The notes under the pieces were generated by a model, which did not search any database, had not been told where the DNA came from, and saw nothing but the letters and a program-made list of their open reading frames with translations. DNA of 64,000 nt from Aldrovandia affinis. Its lineage: Eukaryota > Chordata > Actinopteri > Notacanthiformes > Halosauridae. Where the stretch lies: NCBI GenBank assembly GCA_029706075.1, contig JAINUG010000049.1, forward strand, positions 1,605,418 through 1,669,417, read 5' to 3'. Below, piece by piece: positions 1 through 10,200 of this stretch. How positions within the stretch are numbered: the first letter of the stretch is position 1; every line of letters begins with the position of its first letter. The position numbers and the translations under genes were made by a program.

Positions 1-879
1 AGTTCTGCTGAAGGAATCTCCACTGGGACAGTAATAAAACCAGCAAAAAGACCATTCTGTTGTATTCAAGCTTTTAGTTATTTGCAGACAGGCATCCCAG
101 TGCACAAAGTAGAGCAATATCAATGTCAGGCCTGCTATATTTCATTTAAAGGACAGAAGAGTCTAAAGCTGACATACTGTACCCTCTTAGTAAACAGCTC
201 CAACTAGATGAACGACAACAGACTAGATGCAGCACAACCAAGCAAGACGTGTGCTGCTAATTTCTTGTTTTGAGTCAAAATAATATTTGACCATCACATA
301 AGTCCTAATATAGATAAAAGGTGATGTGATATAGCAAATAACACAAAAAGTGTTATAAAAAATAAACAACTTTTCCATTATCTACTCAACAAAAGTCATC
401 AGACATCGAATACCCCTGGGGAAAAATAAGTGCAGGCCTAGCTTAAGTAACTGGCAAAAGCTATTTTAGTAGCAACTACAAATGTCCTGTAAGTATGTCT
501 CTCACATTGCCTAGAATAAATTCTGGAGCACTCTTCCTGACAGAATTGTTTCAACTTTGGCTTTCTTGCATGTAGAGTTCACGTCCATTCCTTTCAATGC
601 ATCTCAATGGGCTTTGAGCTTTGCAACGTATTCTGCTCCAGAGCACTCTGGTACAGGATGGAATACATGGTTGACTCATTGACTAACTTAATGTTCAAGT
701 CCTGAACTATCAAAGCAGTGCAAGAGGTGGGGTTCCTCCAAGATAATTCTCCCATCGCACTCAATAGGAAAATGATCATGAATGAACCCCACTGCTTAAG
801 TACCCCACTACAATGTGAAACATGGTGGCAGAAGGGTGGTGATTTTGCACTGCCTTGATAGTTCAGGACCTGGAAAAGC

Positions 880-1045
880 AGCATGACAGTTAAGGGAACT
901 GAGCAGGCAACCAGAAGGTTTTGGGTTGGAATCCTTTGAGGTGTCTGTTGTACCCTTGAACAAGACGCTCATCTTTAGTTGCTTCAGCAAATGGATGATA
1001 TACAAGCTATGTAAATCACCCTGGATAAAGAAGCAAGTATAATGT
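880..1045 (+). repeat. Decayed tRNA-derived SINE fragment
   Basis: Contains the succession seen in many fish SINEs: a box-B-like 'gttttgggttggaatcc', then 'gtacccttgaacaagacgct', 'gcttcagcaaatggatgata' and 'ctggataaag'. The same order occurs in the better-preserved copy at 29096-29322. Confidence 0.55.
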
Positions 1046-2641
1046 TGACTTTCTTGTTAATCCCAAAAGTATGGATGGCAGAGAGTTTTTATTAAAACCG
1101 AATGAAGGGCACGGAGTTTGAAGCATGGTAAGACGTAGCCAAATAATTAAATGTTTAAAAGAACCCATCCCCTTTTTATTTATTTACTATATTTGTCTGT
1201 TTATTAAGATGACAGATGCTTTTATACAATGTGATTTGTGAGGTCGTAGTTCCAAAATACATTCAATGTGTATCAGTGGAGCTTAAAGAACAACAACATC
1301 AAACACCTAGTGAGAGTATCAAGCATCACATAGTCACAGTGCCGAACAATGCTGCTACTGTATATAACATTTCTTCCACTCTGGAAATATTGTGAGTGTA
1401 ATGTTTCAAAAGCTCTCACAGGCATGAGCCCAACCACGGTTGTCTTAATTTGGTGTCTGGATTTTTGTTGGCAATGGACAGTGGGAGTGCGTGACATTCA
1501 AATGTTTCTGTAAGTTTTTAGCAGACAGTCTTACACAGGGTGACTTGGCTTAAACTTAACGTAAATGGATAATATATACTGAAGTAATAACAGCATACAG
1601 CATCTCATGTAGAATCAGCAGTTCTGCATACTGAGATATTGACCTGGAGAGATTTGTTTACTGCCACTGTAATACTCAACAATTTTTTTCCCTTTCTGGG
1701 ATCATTGATCATCATGGGGTGCTTTGTGGTTTGTTTGTTGTGTAATCAGCTTACTCAAAGAAGCCTTCTCATCTTTATTCCAAAGGAGCTCACTGTTGCT
1801 GTGTAAACAGAAGCGCATAGGCAATGCTGTCAGAAGGTGGCAGAATTAAACAAGTTAAATGGAGCGGGTGTATTGCTAGCATAGCACAGCCTTTGTGTGC
1901 TCAAACCCTATTGGCTGGCTTCTTTCTGAGAGTGTAGAATTTGCTTCACGCTCTTCAGATTTTATTAGTGGCATTTTAATGAGCTTCTGATTTAAAGCAA
2001 TTTAATAAGAGTTGTCTTAAATTATCTGGCTTAACATCACATAAAAGCTCAAATGATTAAACAATAGTGGTACTGCTGTAATTGGAATTACAATTACGAA
2101 GCCCCAAAACGAATTAAGCTGTTGGTCGGGATGATGGTTGAGTTTAACTTAAGTCAACGGTAGCCTGGTGATATAACGGGATCTGCCATCACTGGTCGAA
2201 CTGCCGAGCTTGGTCAGGCGGCGACGTGTACACAACTGTGTGCTCAAACACAGATGCGCATACGCGCACAGACAGACAGTGAGCCTCTAATTACACTTCT
2301 AATGAACTGTAAACCTCCCCATGTTTGGAGAACTTTAATACTGTTTCTCCAAGACTCAGCTGTGCAAATACTTCCCCCAGCTCTAATAACATGTGCCCTG
2401 ACATATCTGGGGTAATCAGACAGGAGGAACGCACAAGGGTCACAAAGAGGACCATAACAATTGGATGGGAGTAAAGGCTATCCCAACGGGCTACTCTTTA
2501 AGTAATTCAATTTTGTGGGATGGGTCGGACCTGAAGACCCGTGTTTGTTGAACATGACAGATCATGTCCTGGCAAAGTGGTCCACTCAGCCAGTGTACAG
2601 CCCTCCCATGTTGACATAGGTTACCGCAGTGACGTGATGGC

Positions 2642-2860
2642 CTACTGTTGCAAACAAATGACCATAGAAAACATGTTTTTGAAAGGGTTTAAATCCGGAG
2701 ATTGAGATGGCCACTGCAAAACTTTGATTTTGTTTTCACGGAACCATTTCTGTGCTGATTTTGAGGTATATTTGGGGTCATTGTCTTGAGGCCTCAGCTG
2801 AAAAACCCTCATCAAAGTGTTCTCCCCACTATTGAACTTCTGTGTCACCTCCGCTTCCAC
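2642..2860 (-). pseudogene. Tc1-like transposase fragment
   Basis: 72 codons read QLRPQDNDPKYTSKSAQKWF and then LQWPSQSPDLNPFKNM. The second catalytic aspartate (in DNDPKYTS) and the WPSQSPDLNP motif before the third acidic residue are typical of DD34E Tc1 transposases; the usual glutamate position reads lysine (NPFKN, family NPIEN). The rest of the element could not be delimited; similar sequence appears to extend down to about 2515. Confidence 0.75.
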
Positions 2861-3254
2861 GTTTATTATCTTACAGCTATTGCTTTGACTACGATGAGTG
2901 GCATAATCTGCTGTATGCAGCGAAACTTAGTTTTTTCTTGGCTGTCTGAAAGGAGACCGAGTTCTGTTTGTGCAGCAGGAAGGGCTGTGCTCTTCCTCTG
3001 TGATATCAAATTGCCTTTCAGTCAGGGGCAGTTGCCAGGCAGTGTGGCTGGGTTCGGTGAGCACTGCAGAAATCCTGATCTGTCACATTGAATTAAGGTC
3101 AGTGTGTTAAACCCCTTCCACCTAGAGGATGCAGGCCCATATAGGCCTGGCCCCCTTTTTAGCTTGTTTGCATGGAGGGGGAGAATCTCTGTATTCCCCC
3201 CCTCCTCCTCGATACACACTGCTCCTCAGTCATGGATCAGCAAATTACCACACA

Positions 3255-4372
3255 GAATGGATTGTATGGATTTTACCTTTGCCCTCTAAGGTGTTGAGTG
3301 GACCTAAACCATGCCAGGAAAATGCACCCTACATCATAATGGAGCCACCAGAACCCTTCACTGTGGGAAACAAGCACTTGAGCCTGTAGGTTTTTTTTTT
3401 TGTAATACTTTTTTTGTTTCTGATTTTCTCCCATTTTTCCCAATTTGTTAGCCAATTAGACCCGCTATTTTTATGTCAATCCCCCCTAGTAATGTGAGTT
3501 CGCTGCCATAGTCCTGCGACGAAGGCGGTAGTCCTCCTAGACGGCACTCGCCGCCTCCTCCGTACTACAGGGCCACTCTTATGTGCAGCGTACGTCATGT
3601 CGGCTTCCCTCCCCCTCCTGGGGCGGACAGCCAATCGCTGCCCCTGGTGGCACTCCCAGCCAGAGCCGACTCTGGTGAGACGGGGAATGGAACCCGGGTC
3701 TCCGTGGCCAGCGTCAAACGTTGTAACCACTGGACCACGCGGGAGGCCTGCAGGTTATTTTTGACATGCGCCACACATGCACTTTTCTGCATGTTGAGAA
3801 CAGGATGAAGGATAACTCATCTGACCATATGATTTTTTTCCGCTGCTCAGTACTGCCTGTGGTCTTTGCACCACTTTACTTGCAAACATGCATTTTTAGG
3901 TGCAATTAGGGGTTTATGCACTGCAACCTGACCACAGTATCCCTCTGTGAAGTTCACAACAGACTGTTCTTGATGAAACTGCCTGCTCACACCCTAGATT
4001 GATATTTGCAGTCAACTCATTAAGAGTTGCTCGTCTGTTTTGCCTTGCATCTTGAACCAATGCACTGGCATCATGTTTGAGGAGTATGCTCTTTCACCCA
4101 CAGTTGCCCCCTAGTCTTTCCCTTAGACTTCCATGCCAACATCAACACCACTGTTCCTCGTGAAACATCAGCAAGTTGAAAAGTCTTTGTCACCGAAGCT
4201 CCTGCCAAACAAAGCTCCTACCCCAACAATCATCAAGAGGTCTCTTCTAGCCATGGTAGCCAAAATAACAGGCAAAGAATGACATGATGGGATTTGCTAA
4301 TTAATCAGGAACCAAAATGCTTTCAATACTACATTGTATCCCTGATTTACTCATGCTTCCTTTATTTTGGCA
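3255..4372 (-). mobile_element. Decayed Tc1-like element, split by a SINE
   Basis: Part of 3265-3350 matches the copy at 51250-51341 closely (ggttgagtggacctaaacc, then ggaaaatgcacc). On the minus strand it reads a degenerate transposase segment. The 3755-4260 part reads a stop-riddled N-terminal half starting at an ATG near 4254. The right end (4350-4372, cttcctttattttggca) matches the terminal inverted repeat of 25054-25600 and 51088-51381. No clear left terminus was found. Confidence 0.65.
3391..3748 (-). repeat. SINE family A copy, nested in Tc1-like element
   Basis: Minus-strand head 'gcctcccgcgtggtccagtg', GC-rich body containing 'ggggcggacagccaatcgct' (plus strand), and AT-rich tail 'aatttgttagccaatta' (plus strand). 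Imperfect flanking duplication: ctgtaggtttt at about 3385 against ctgcaggttatttt at about 3748. Same head subtype as 30086-30470. Confidence 0.8.
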
Positions 4373-5144
4373 ATAATTTATGACAATCCCTGGATGGGAA
4401 CAGAGCAGTCTGACCAGCGGATTATTATTTTTATTTTTTTCTGTCTCTCCCCCAGTGTTAAAAAAACACAAACACAAAATAAAAATCTTCACCCTACGAA
4501 GGGGTAAAAACAATGAACTAAAATAATAACAAGCTAAAATAATCAAAACTACGGGACACCAGAGTTCTGATTCATTGACACCAATTAAATAATAATTAAA
4601 TACTTGCCTTTGGAGCAACCTTCCGGGTGACAGTTCACTCTCACAGTGAGAGTGCCAAACCTGCCCTGGAAAGTTTGCCTCCTTTGTCCCCACACCTGCA
4701 ATTTCAGGAATAGACCAAGAAGACAATTTGATATGCTCAACTTATTTATGCTTGAGATAAAACTATAAATTATTTTTTATGTTTGCTTTGTGCAATGAGA
4801 TAAATTTGAGATAAAACTATAACTTAAAAAAATGTTTTTAGTTTTTTTTGTCATTTGTCTTTTTTTGTATTCAGGTATGAATACATCTGTAGGGCACTGT
4901 ATATGTATCAGTAATCATATCCTTGATATTACCTACTGTATCAGCATCAAAGTTTGAGAGAATGAAAATGCATAACAGATTGCATTCTGTGTGAGTTTGA
5001 AATGGAACACAACTTTTTACTCAACATTGTGTCATTATTCGGTATTATATGGAACAGGTGGCAACCCTATTCAGGTGAGGTGCACACAAAGCAATAATGT
5101 AAAGGTTATATGTGTTATGTTTTCTCCCCATTTTCTGATCCTAG

Positions 5145-7223
5145 ATCTGTCAAAGAACAGGTTGACAGAGATTCCCCTGGAGGTGTGCCTCTTTGCTCCT
5201 CTGGAGTCCCTCAACCTGTACCACAACTGCATCAGAGCCATCCCAGAGGCCGTCGTCAACCTGCAGATGCTCACCTACCTGAACATCAGGTGTGTAAAAA
5301 TTCACCACAGCGAAGTTGGATGTCAGATAAACCAAGCGTTTTCCAGTTTTTACTGAAATTTAAGCAGTACAAGTCCACTGAATAACCTGAAATGGTACAA
5401 AGGTAAGCGGTAAACTGCCAGAGGTTAAAAAAAAAAAAAAAAAAAAAGGTTAGGTTACCAAAAACAGAATAATGTAAATTTTGGAGTTATAAAAAAAGGC
5501 CCTTTTCAGGGAACAAGTAATGGGCTAATGTGGGTTAACAGTCACAGTCAGCAAAAGAGCCCCAGACCATGCCACTTCCTCCTCCATGTTTGACAGTTGG
5601 TGTCACACACTGAGGAACCATCCTTTCGCCTACTTGACGGCCTACAAAAACCTTTCAAAATTGCAAGATTTCAAATTTTGATTCATCGGTCCATAAGACC
5701 TTCTTTTTTTTTAACCTCTGGCAGTTTACCGCTTACCTTTGTACCATTTCAGGTCATTCACTGGACTTGAACTTCAGTAAAGACTGGAAAATGGGGGTGT
5801 TCTAAAACTTTTGACCGGTAGTGTATGTCTGTATGTATGTATGTATGTTATGTTATGTAAATATTATCTGTTAAATAACCTGTGAATTGAGCAAAAGACA
5901 AAACCAAATATTGTTTTGCGATATTGGCCTGGAGGGAAATTTCTATAAAGAGTTTTTGGGTTTAACTTAATTTTGCCATTTTTTATGTCATACATTTTGG
6001 TGATTGCTGACAAACTGTGTTTGCCAAGAAAACAAAATTTTCACCAAAATTTGTTTAAACATATATTTTTACCACTTTCTCTTTCAAATCTATTATTAAT
6101 GTAATTATAAACTAATGAAATGGGTTTTGTGGTTCTGTGTGGCTCAGTTGGTAGAGCACAGCGTTGGCAACGCTTAGGTTGTGGGTTCAATCCCCACTGG
6201 GACCACATATACTGAAAAATGTACGCATTCACTACTGTAAGTTGCTTTGGATAAAAGCGTCTGCTAAATTGCATATATATATATATACACAGAAAGCAAC
6301 GATTTGAGACTGTTCATTTAAAAATGAGGCAGTTGTACCAGCTGTCTGGATTCAAACTGTACTGAAAATGGCCTCATCAGTCCAGTACCTTGCATGTAAA
6401 ATCAGAAAAATCATCTTTTGTTTCTGTCTTTTCAGTCGGAACCTCCTCTCAACGCTGCCAAAATACTTGTTTGATCTTCCGCTGAAAGTGCTAGTTGTGA
6501 ACAACAACAAGCTATTCTCCCTCCCTGATGAAATTGGAAAATGCAAAGACCTCATGGAATTAGTGAGTAACTTAAAAAAAAGGTTTATCTATACAGCTGA
6601 GTGACTGTTACTGTTTGTACGTGCATTTTTGTGCAGGTGCATGTAAGTCTATGGCTGTGCAAGTCCTGACGTGTGTGTGTGTTTGCGTGCTTAGTACCAT
6701 ACCCTGACCAATGTCCACTCCTCAGGATATTAGCTGCAACGAGATCCAGGTGCTGCCCCCTCAGGTAGGGAGGCTCCATGCCTTACGGGAACTGAACATC
6801 AGGAGAAACTTCCTGCACGTGCTGCCTGAAGGTGAGTGCCTCTTCCAGGCCTCCCTCCCCCTCTCCCCCTGCTGTCTTCCTGTACCCTACATGCAGAGGG
6901 CAAACACACACAGCCCCCACCCCTTTATTTCCATTTGTTTTCCCTAGCTGAAGTCGTTTAGCACGGCTACTATTAAATGGTTTTCTCCATTTTCTCTAAA
7001 ATGGTCTGGAACGCACGTTTTATTTTTTGTATTGGTTAAATGGCCGGTAATAATCCGACTCTCTCCCTCTGAAACCTCTCATCCAGAGCTGGCTGGCCTG
7101 CCGCTCATCAGACTTGACTTCTCCTGCAACAAGATCTCAGAGATCCCGCCGGTCTACCGGAAACTGAGGCAGCTGCAGGCCATCGTCCTGGACAACAACC
7201 CCTTGAAGTCGCCGCCGGCGCAG
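5145..7223 (+). CDS. lrch3: lrch3 leucine-rich-repeat exons (four exons)
   Basis: Exons 5145-5289, 6436-6562, 6726-6831 and 7087-7223 encode about seven LRRs. Typical LxxLxLxxNxL repeats are visible: ESLNLYHNCIRAIPEAV, TYLNISRNLLSTLPKYL, KVLVVNNNKLFSLPDEI, MELDISCNEIQVLPPQV, RELNIRRNFLHVLPEEL, IRLDFSCNKISEIPPVY, QAIVLDNNPLKSPPAQ. Serine in NISRN and glutamate in LPEEL are each encoded across a splice junction, which supports the boundaries. LRRs of this family form a curved protein-binding surface. A truncated Tc1-like element lies only about 48 bp after the first of these exons, and a SINE lies in the same intron. Confidence 0.93.
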
Positions 7224-10200
7224 GTGTGTGTGCACAACTGGCACCGGCTCCCTCAGAGTCAGATCAGCAGCAATGCAAGAAGGAAAGCCCAAAAGAGAAC
7301 AGCCGTTCAATTTTTTTATTTAAGCAGGACAACTGAGTTTGTGTGGCTGTACTCAAAACTGGTGTGGTGCTGCCACCTAGAGGATATTATGTGTCATTAT
7401 GTTATTACGGGTGCTGTGGAAAAAAATCATAGGCTGTTGAAATCCGTTGCTTGAGTCCTGTTCCTGAGCACTGCAGGAGTTAGTGATTGAGGTGTCTCTA
7501 TTTATTTATTGCTTTTAAGGTCTGCCTTAAAGGAAAGGTGCATATATTCAAGTATCTGAACATCCAAGCTTGTAGAACAGACAAGAAACCGGACTCCCTT
7601 GACCTCCCATCTCTCAGCAAACGAAGCTTCCCGCAGCCTTTGACAGATAGGTAAACTTTAATTCTGAATACATTTATGCACAATATGCACACAATATAAA
7701 TGTATTATAATATAAATAATAATGTATATATTTTAATTGAATTGGTGTAATCACCAAAAGTATACCACATGTACAAATTTAAAATGTATTACCTCGCTCT
7801 GGATAAGAGCATCTGCTAAATGCTTAAAATGTAAAATGTATTACCTGGTGAGCAAATGTTTTAGAAGATAGAAGATATTTTCCCAAGTAGTATCCTAATC
7901 TAAATCCAGAGGTACTTGTCCAAAACAACAGTTATACACACAATGGTGTTATTAGTATTTATAAATGTTTTATAAAGAAAAGAAACCAGACCCCAAGTGG
8001 ATTCAGAAGTGGTAAGAAATTTAATGAGAACATGGGACTGTAACTCCATAAGGTCAAAGGGAAATGCGATGTCATGTGTCTTAAGTCTTTGGATAATAAA
8101 CAACATGCAGTTTAGTTGAAATTGTTTAGTTGCAAATCTGTCAATGATATTGTTTTGTGGAACTTAACCTTGTGCAACCTAATCTTTGCAGCATGGAAGA
8201 CTTCTACCCCAGTAAGAACCATGGACCAGACTCAGGAATTGGGAGTGACAATGGGGATAAGAGACTGTCAACAACAGAGGTCTGTACACACACTCCTGCA
8301 GGTGTTCGCCCTGCAGTGGCAGGAGGACTAAAACAAATTCAAACAGCTTCCTAATAAATGGACCATAGTGACACCATATGTGTGGTGTCACTAAATGACA
8401 TGCACCAAATGACACCATAGTGTCATTGGTGATAGTGTTGAGCGTACTGCAACAGCTGGCCATCGGAAAAATGCAGATTAATGGGTGGAAAGAGCAGTGA
8501 AATAAAACAGAAAAGAAGTGTGAGGATGGGGGGCCCCGAGTAGCATAGCGGTCTAATGCACTCCGTCGGGAGTGTACGCTGCCTACTGCAGTCACGGTTT
8601 GAAACCCAACTGCGCCAGTCCAACTCCAGGTGGTGGGGGGGAGGGATAGTCGGCACAAGCTCGCCGAGGAGTAGTAGGGTGTCCCTAAAGAGCAGGTGGG
8701 CGAAGTTCCGTCTCGGAGGAGGCGGATCATTGGCGGCCTCGGGATATTAGCTCCACCCGGAGGACGGGTGGCTCGTGAGGGGAGGGCGAATCAAAATAAA
8801 TAGAGGGTTGAATTGGCTACTAAGTTGGGAGAAAAACAGGGAAAATTTGAAGCAAATAAAAAGGGTGAGGATGACATACTGGGCTCTGATTGGCTGGGTT
8901 CTTCCATGTGAGCCTGTTCTCCACCTTCTGTGTTTAGCATGCAGTGCATGCGCCCCCTGAGTGAGTTCACTCTGTTTGCTCAGCGTCTTCTGAGTCTTCT
9001 GACTGCTTGTTTAGCGTATCCTCTGCTCTGCTCAGCTTTTTCTGAATGCTCCGTGTCTCTTCTCTCCCCTGGTGTCTCGGTCTGCCAGAATTTGGGGGGT
9101 CACGCTGTATATCAGCCATGTTTTCCAGATGCTTTATTCAAGTGTCTTTGCAGGACGGCATGTGTGGAAAGTCAGTCCCATGCTTCTCTAAATTGCTCTG
9201 TCTTTGAGAGAATGGAACTAGACCAACAGGGTGAAAAATTTTCTCTGAAACAAGGTCTTTGCAATTGCCGCCCCACTTTATATAAAAGTGTCTCAGTACC
9301 CTAGCTGACATGTAATACTCTTTCATTGCTACATTGATGTTGCACTGGGATATCAAATTAGCTGGGCAAGTAGTGTAAAGAAACCACCTCATGGTCCATC
9401 ACCAGCAAATTTACACACAGCTAATAGTGTCAATGACATGCAACCAACCTTTATCTAGGACTAGATCCTCAGAATGTTAAAATATACACCATATGAGCAT
9501 ACAGTTGCTTTCATTGAATCTAGGGGTTTGCTTGTGGACATGTCTTGGCTTCAGTTGCATGAAGTTTTAGAAGGTTTCCCACAATTGCTGAATGGATTGT
9601 TCTGGTCATTGCTGGGGGTGTTCTGGGAACGGAGTGTTTTAAACCCACTTAATGGTCTTCCCTTTACAGCCTTATTGTACTGCAGCAGGTCTATAGAGAC
9701 GTCACGGTTTGACCTAATATGTAATATAATAATGTATGCCATTTAGCTTTTATCCAAAGCGACTTACAGTATTGAATGCATACATTTTTCAGTATATGTG
9801 GTCCCAATGGGAAACTAACCCACAGCCTGTGTTGTCAGCGCCATGTTCTACCTACTGAGCCACACAGAACCACAGACCTGAGTCTACTTTCTCTCTCTCT
9901 TTCCTCCTCCCCCTTCCCTCCCCCAGCCCTCTGACGATGACACCATCAGTCTCCACTCACAGGTGTCAGAGACGGCACGAGAACTGGGCCGGGCCAACGG
10001 CCACCTGCTCCTCACCAAACTGGAGTCTAGTAAAGGTACCAAAGTCCACCCCTTCACACCCTCCCAATATAACCAGTCAGTGCTTGACAGGAGGCTGGGA
10101 ACAAAAAAAAGTTTCATTTGTTAAAGCATTTTAGCTGCCAGTGCCCTGCCCTCCTCCTAGACATGTAATCATGTCCTACATATAAAAAAAAAAAATAAAA

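Larger units (their letters stand above)
1..5144. other. 5' flank or upstream intron of lrch3
   Basis: No coding exon of lrch3 was recognised here. Because the first exon seen starts mid-gene, this is probably intron. It holds a decayed SINE (880-1045), Tc1-like remnants (2642-2860 and 3255-4372) and a nested SINE (3391-3748). The remainder, such as 1046-2640 and 4376-5144, is AT-rich with nothing definite, apart from a possible conserved non-coding stretch at 1930-2110. Confidence 0.6.
8280..9926 (+). other. lrch3 intron
   Basis: Holds a full SINE A copy (8529-8864) and a SINE B copy (9738-9872). A pyrimidine-rich tract at 9886-9926 precedes the acceptor at 9926. Nothing else recognised. 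Confidence 0.7.

Noticed and set aside
4301..4726. 141-codon minus-strand ORF
   Set aside because: AT-rich intergenic/intronic sequence over the end of a Tc1 remnant; no recognisable domain.
6131..6205. tRNA-like heads (also at 9738, 21755, 29096, 30086, 43417, 48477, 58711)
   Set aside because: A and B boxes are present, but each is followed by the same SINE body and tail and none forms a clean isolated tRNA gene.
8179..8730. 183-codon minus-strand ORF
   Set aside because: Antisense across an lrch3 exon and a SINE; no protein resemblance.
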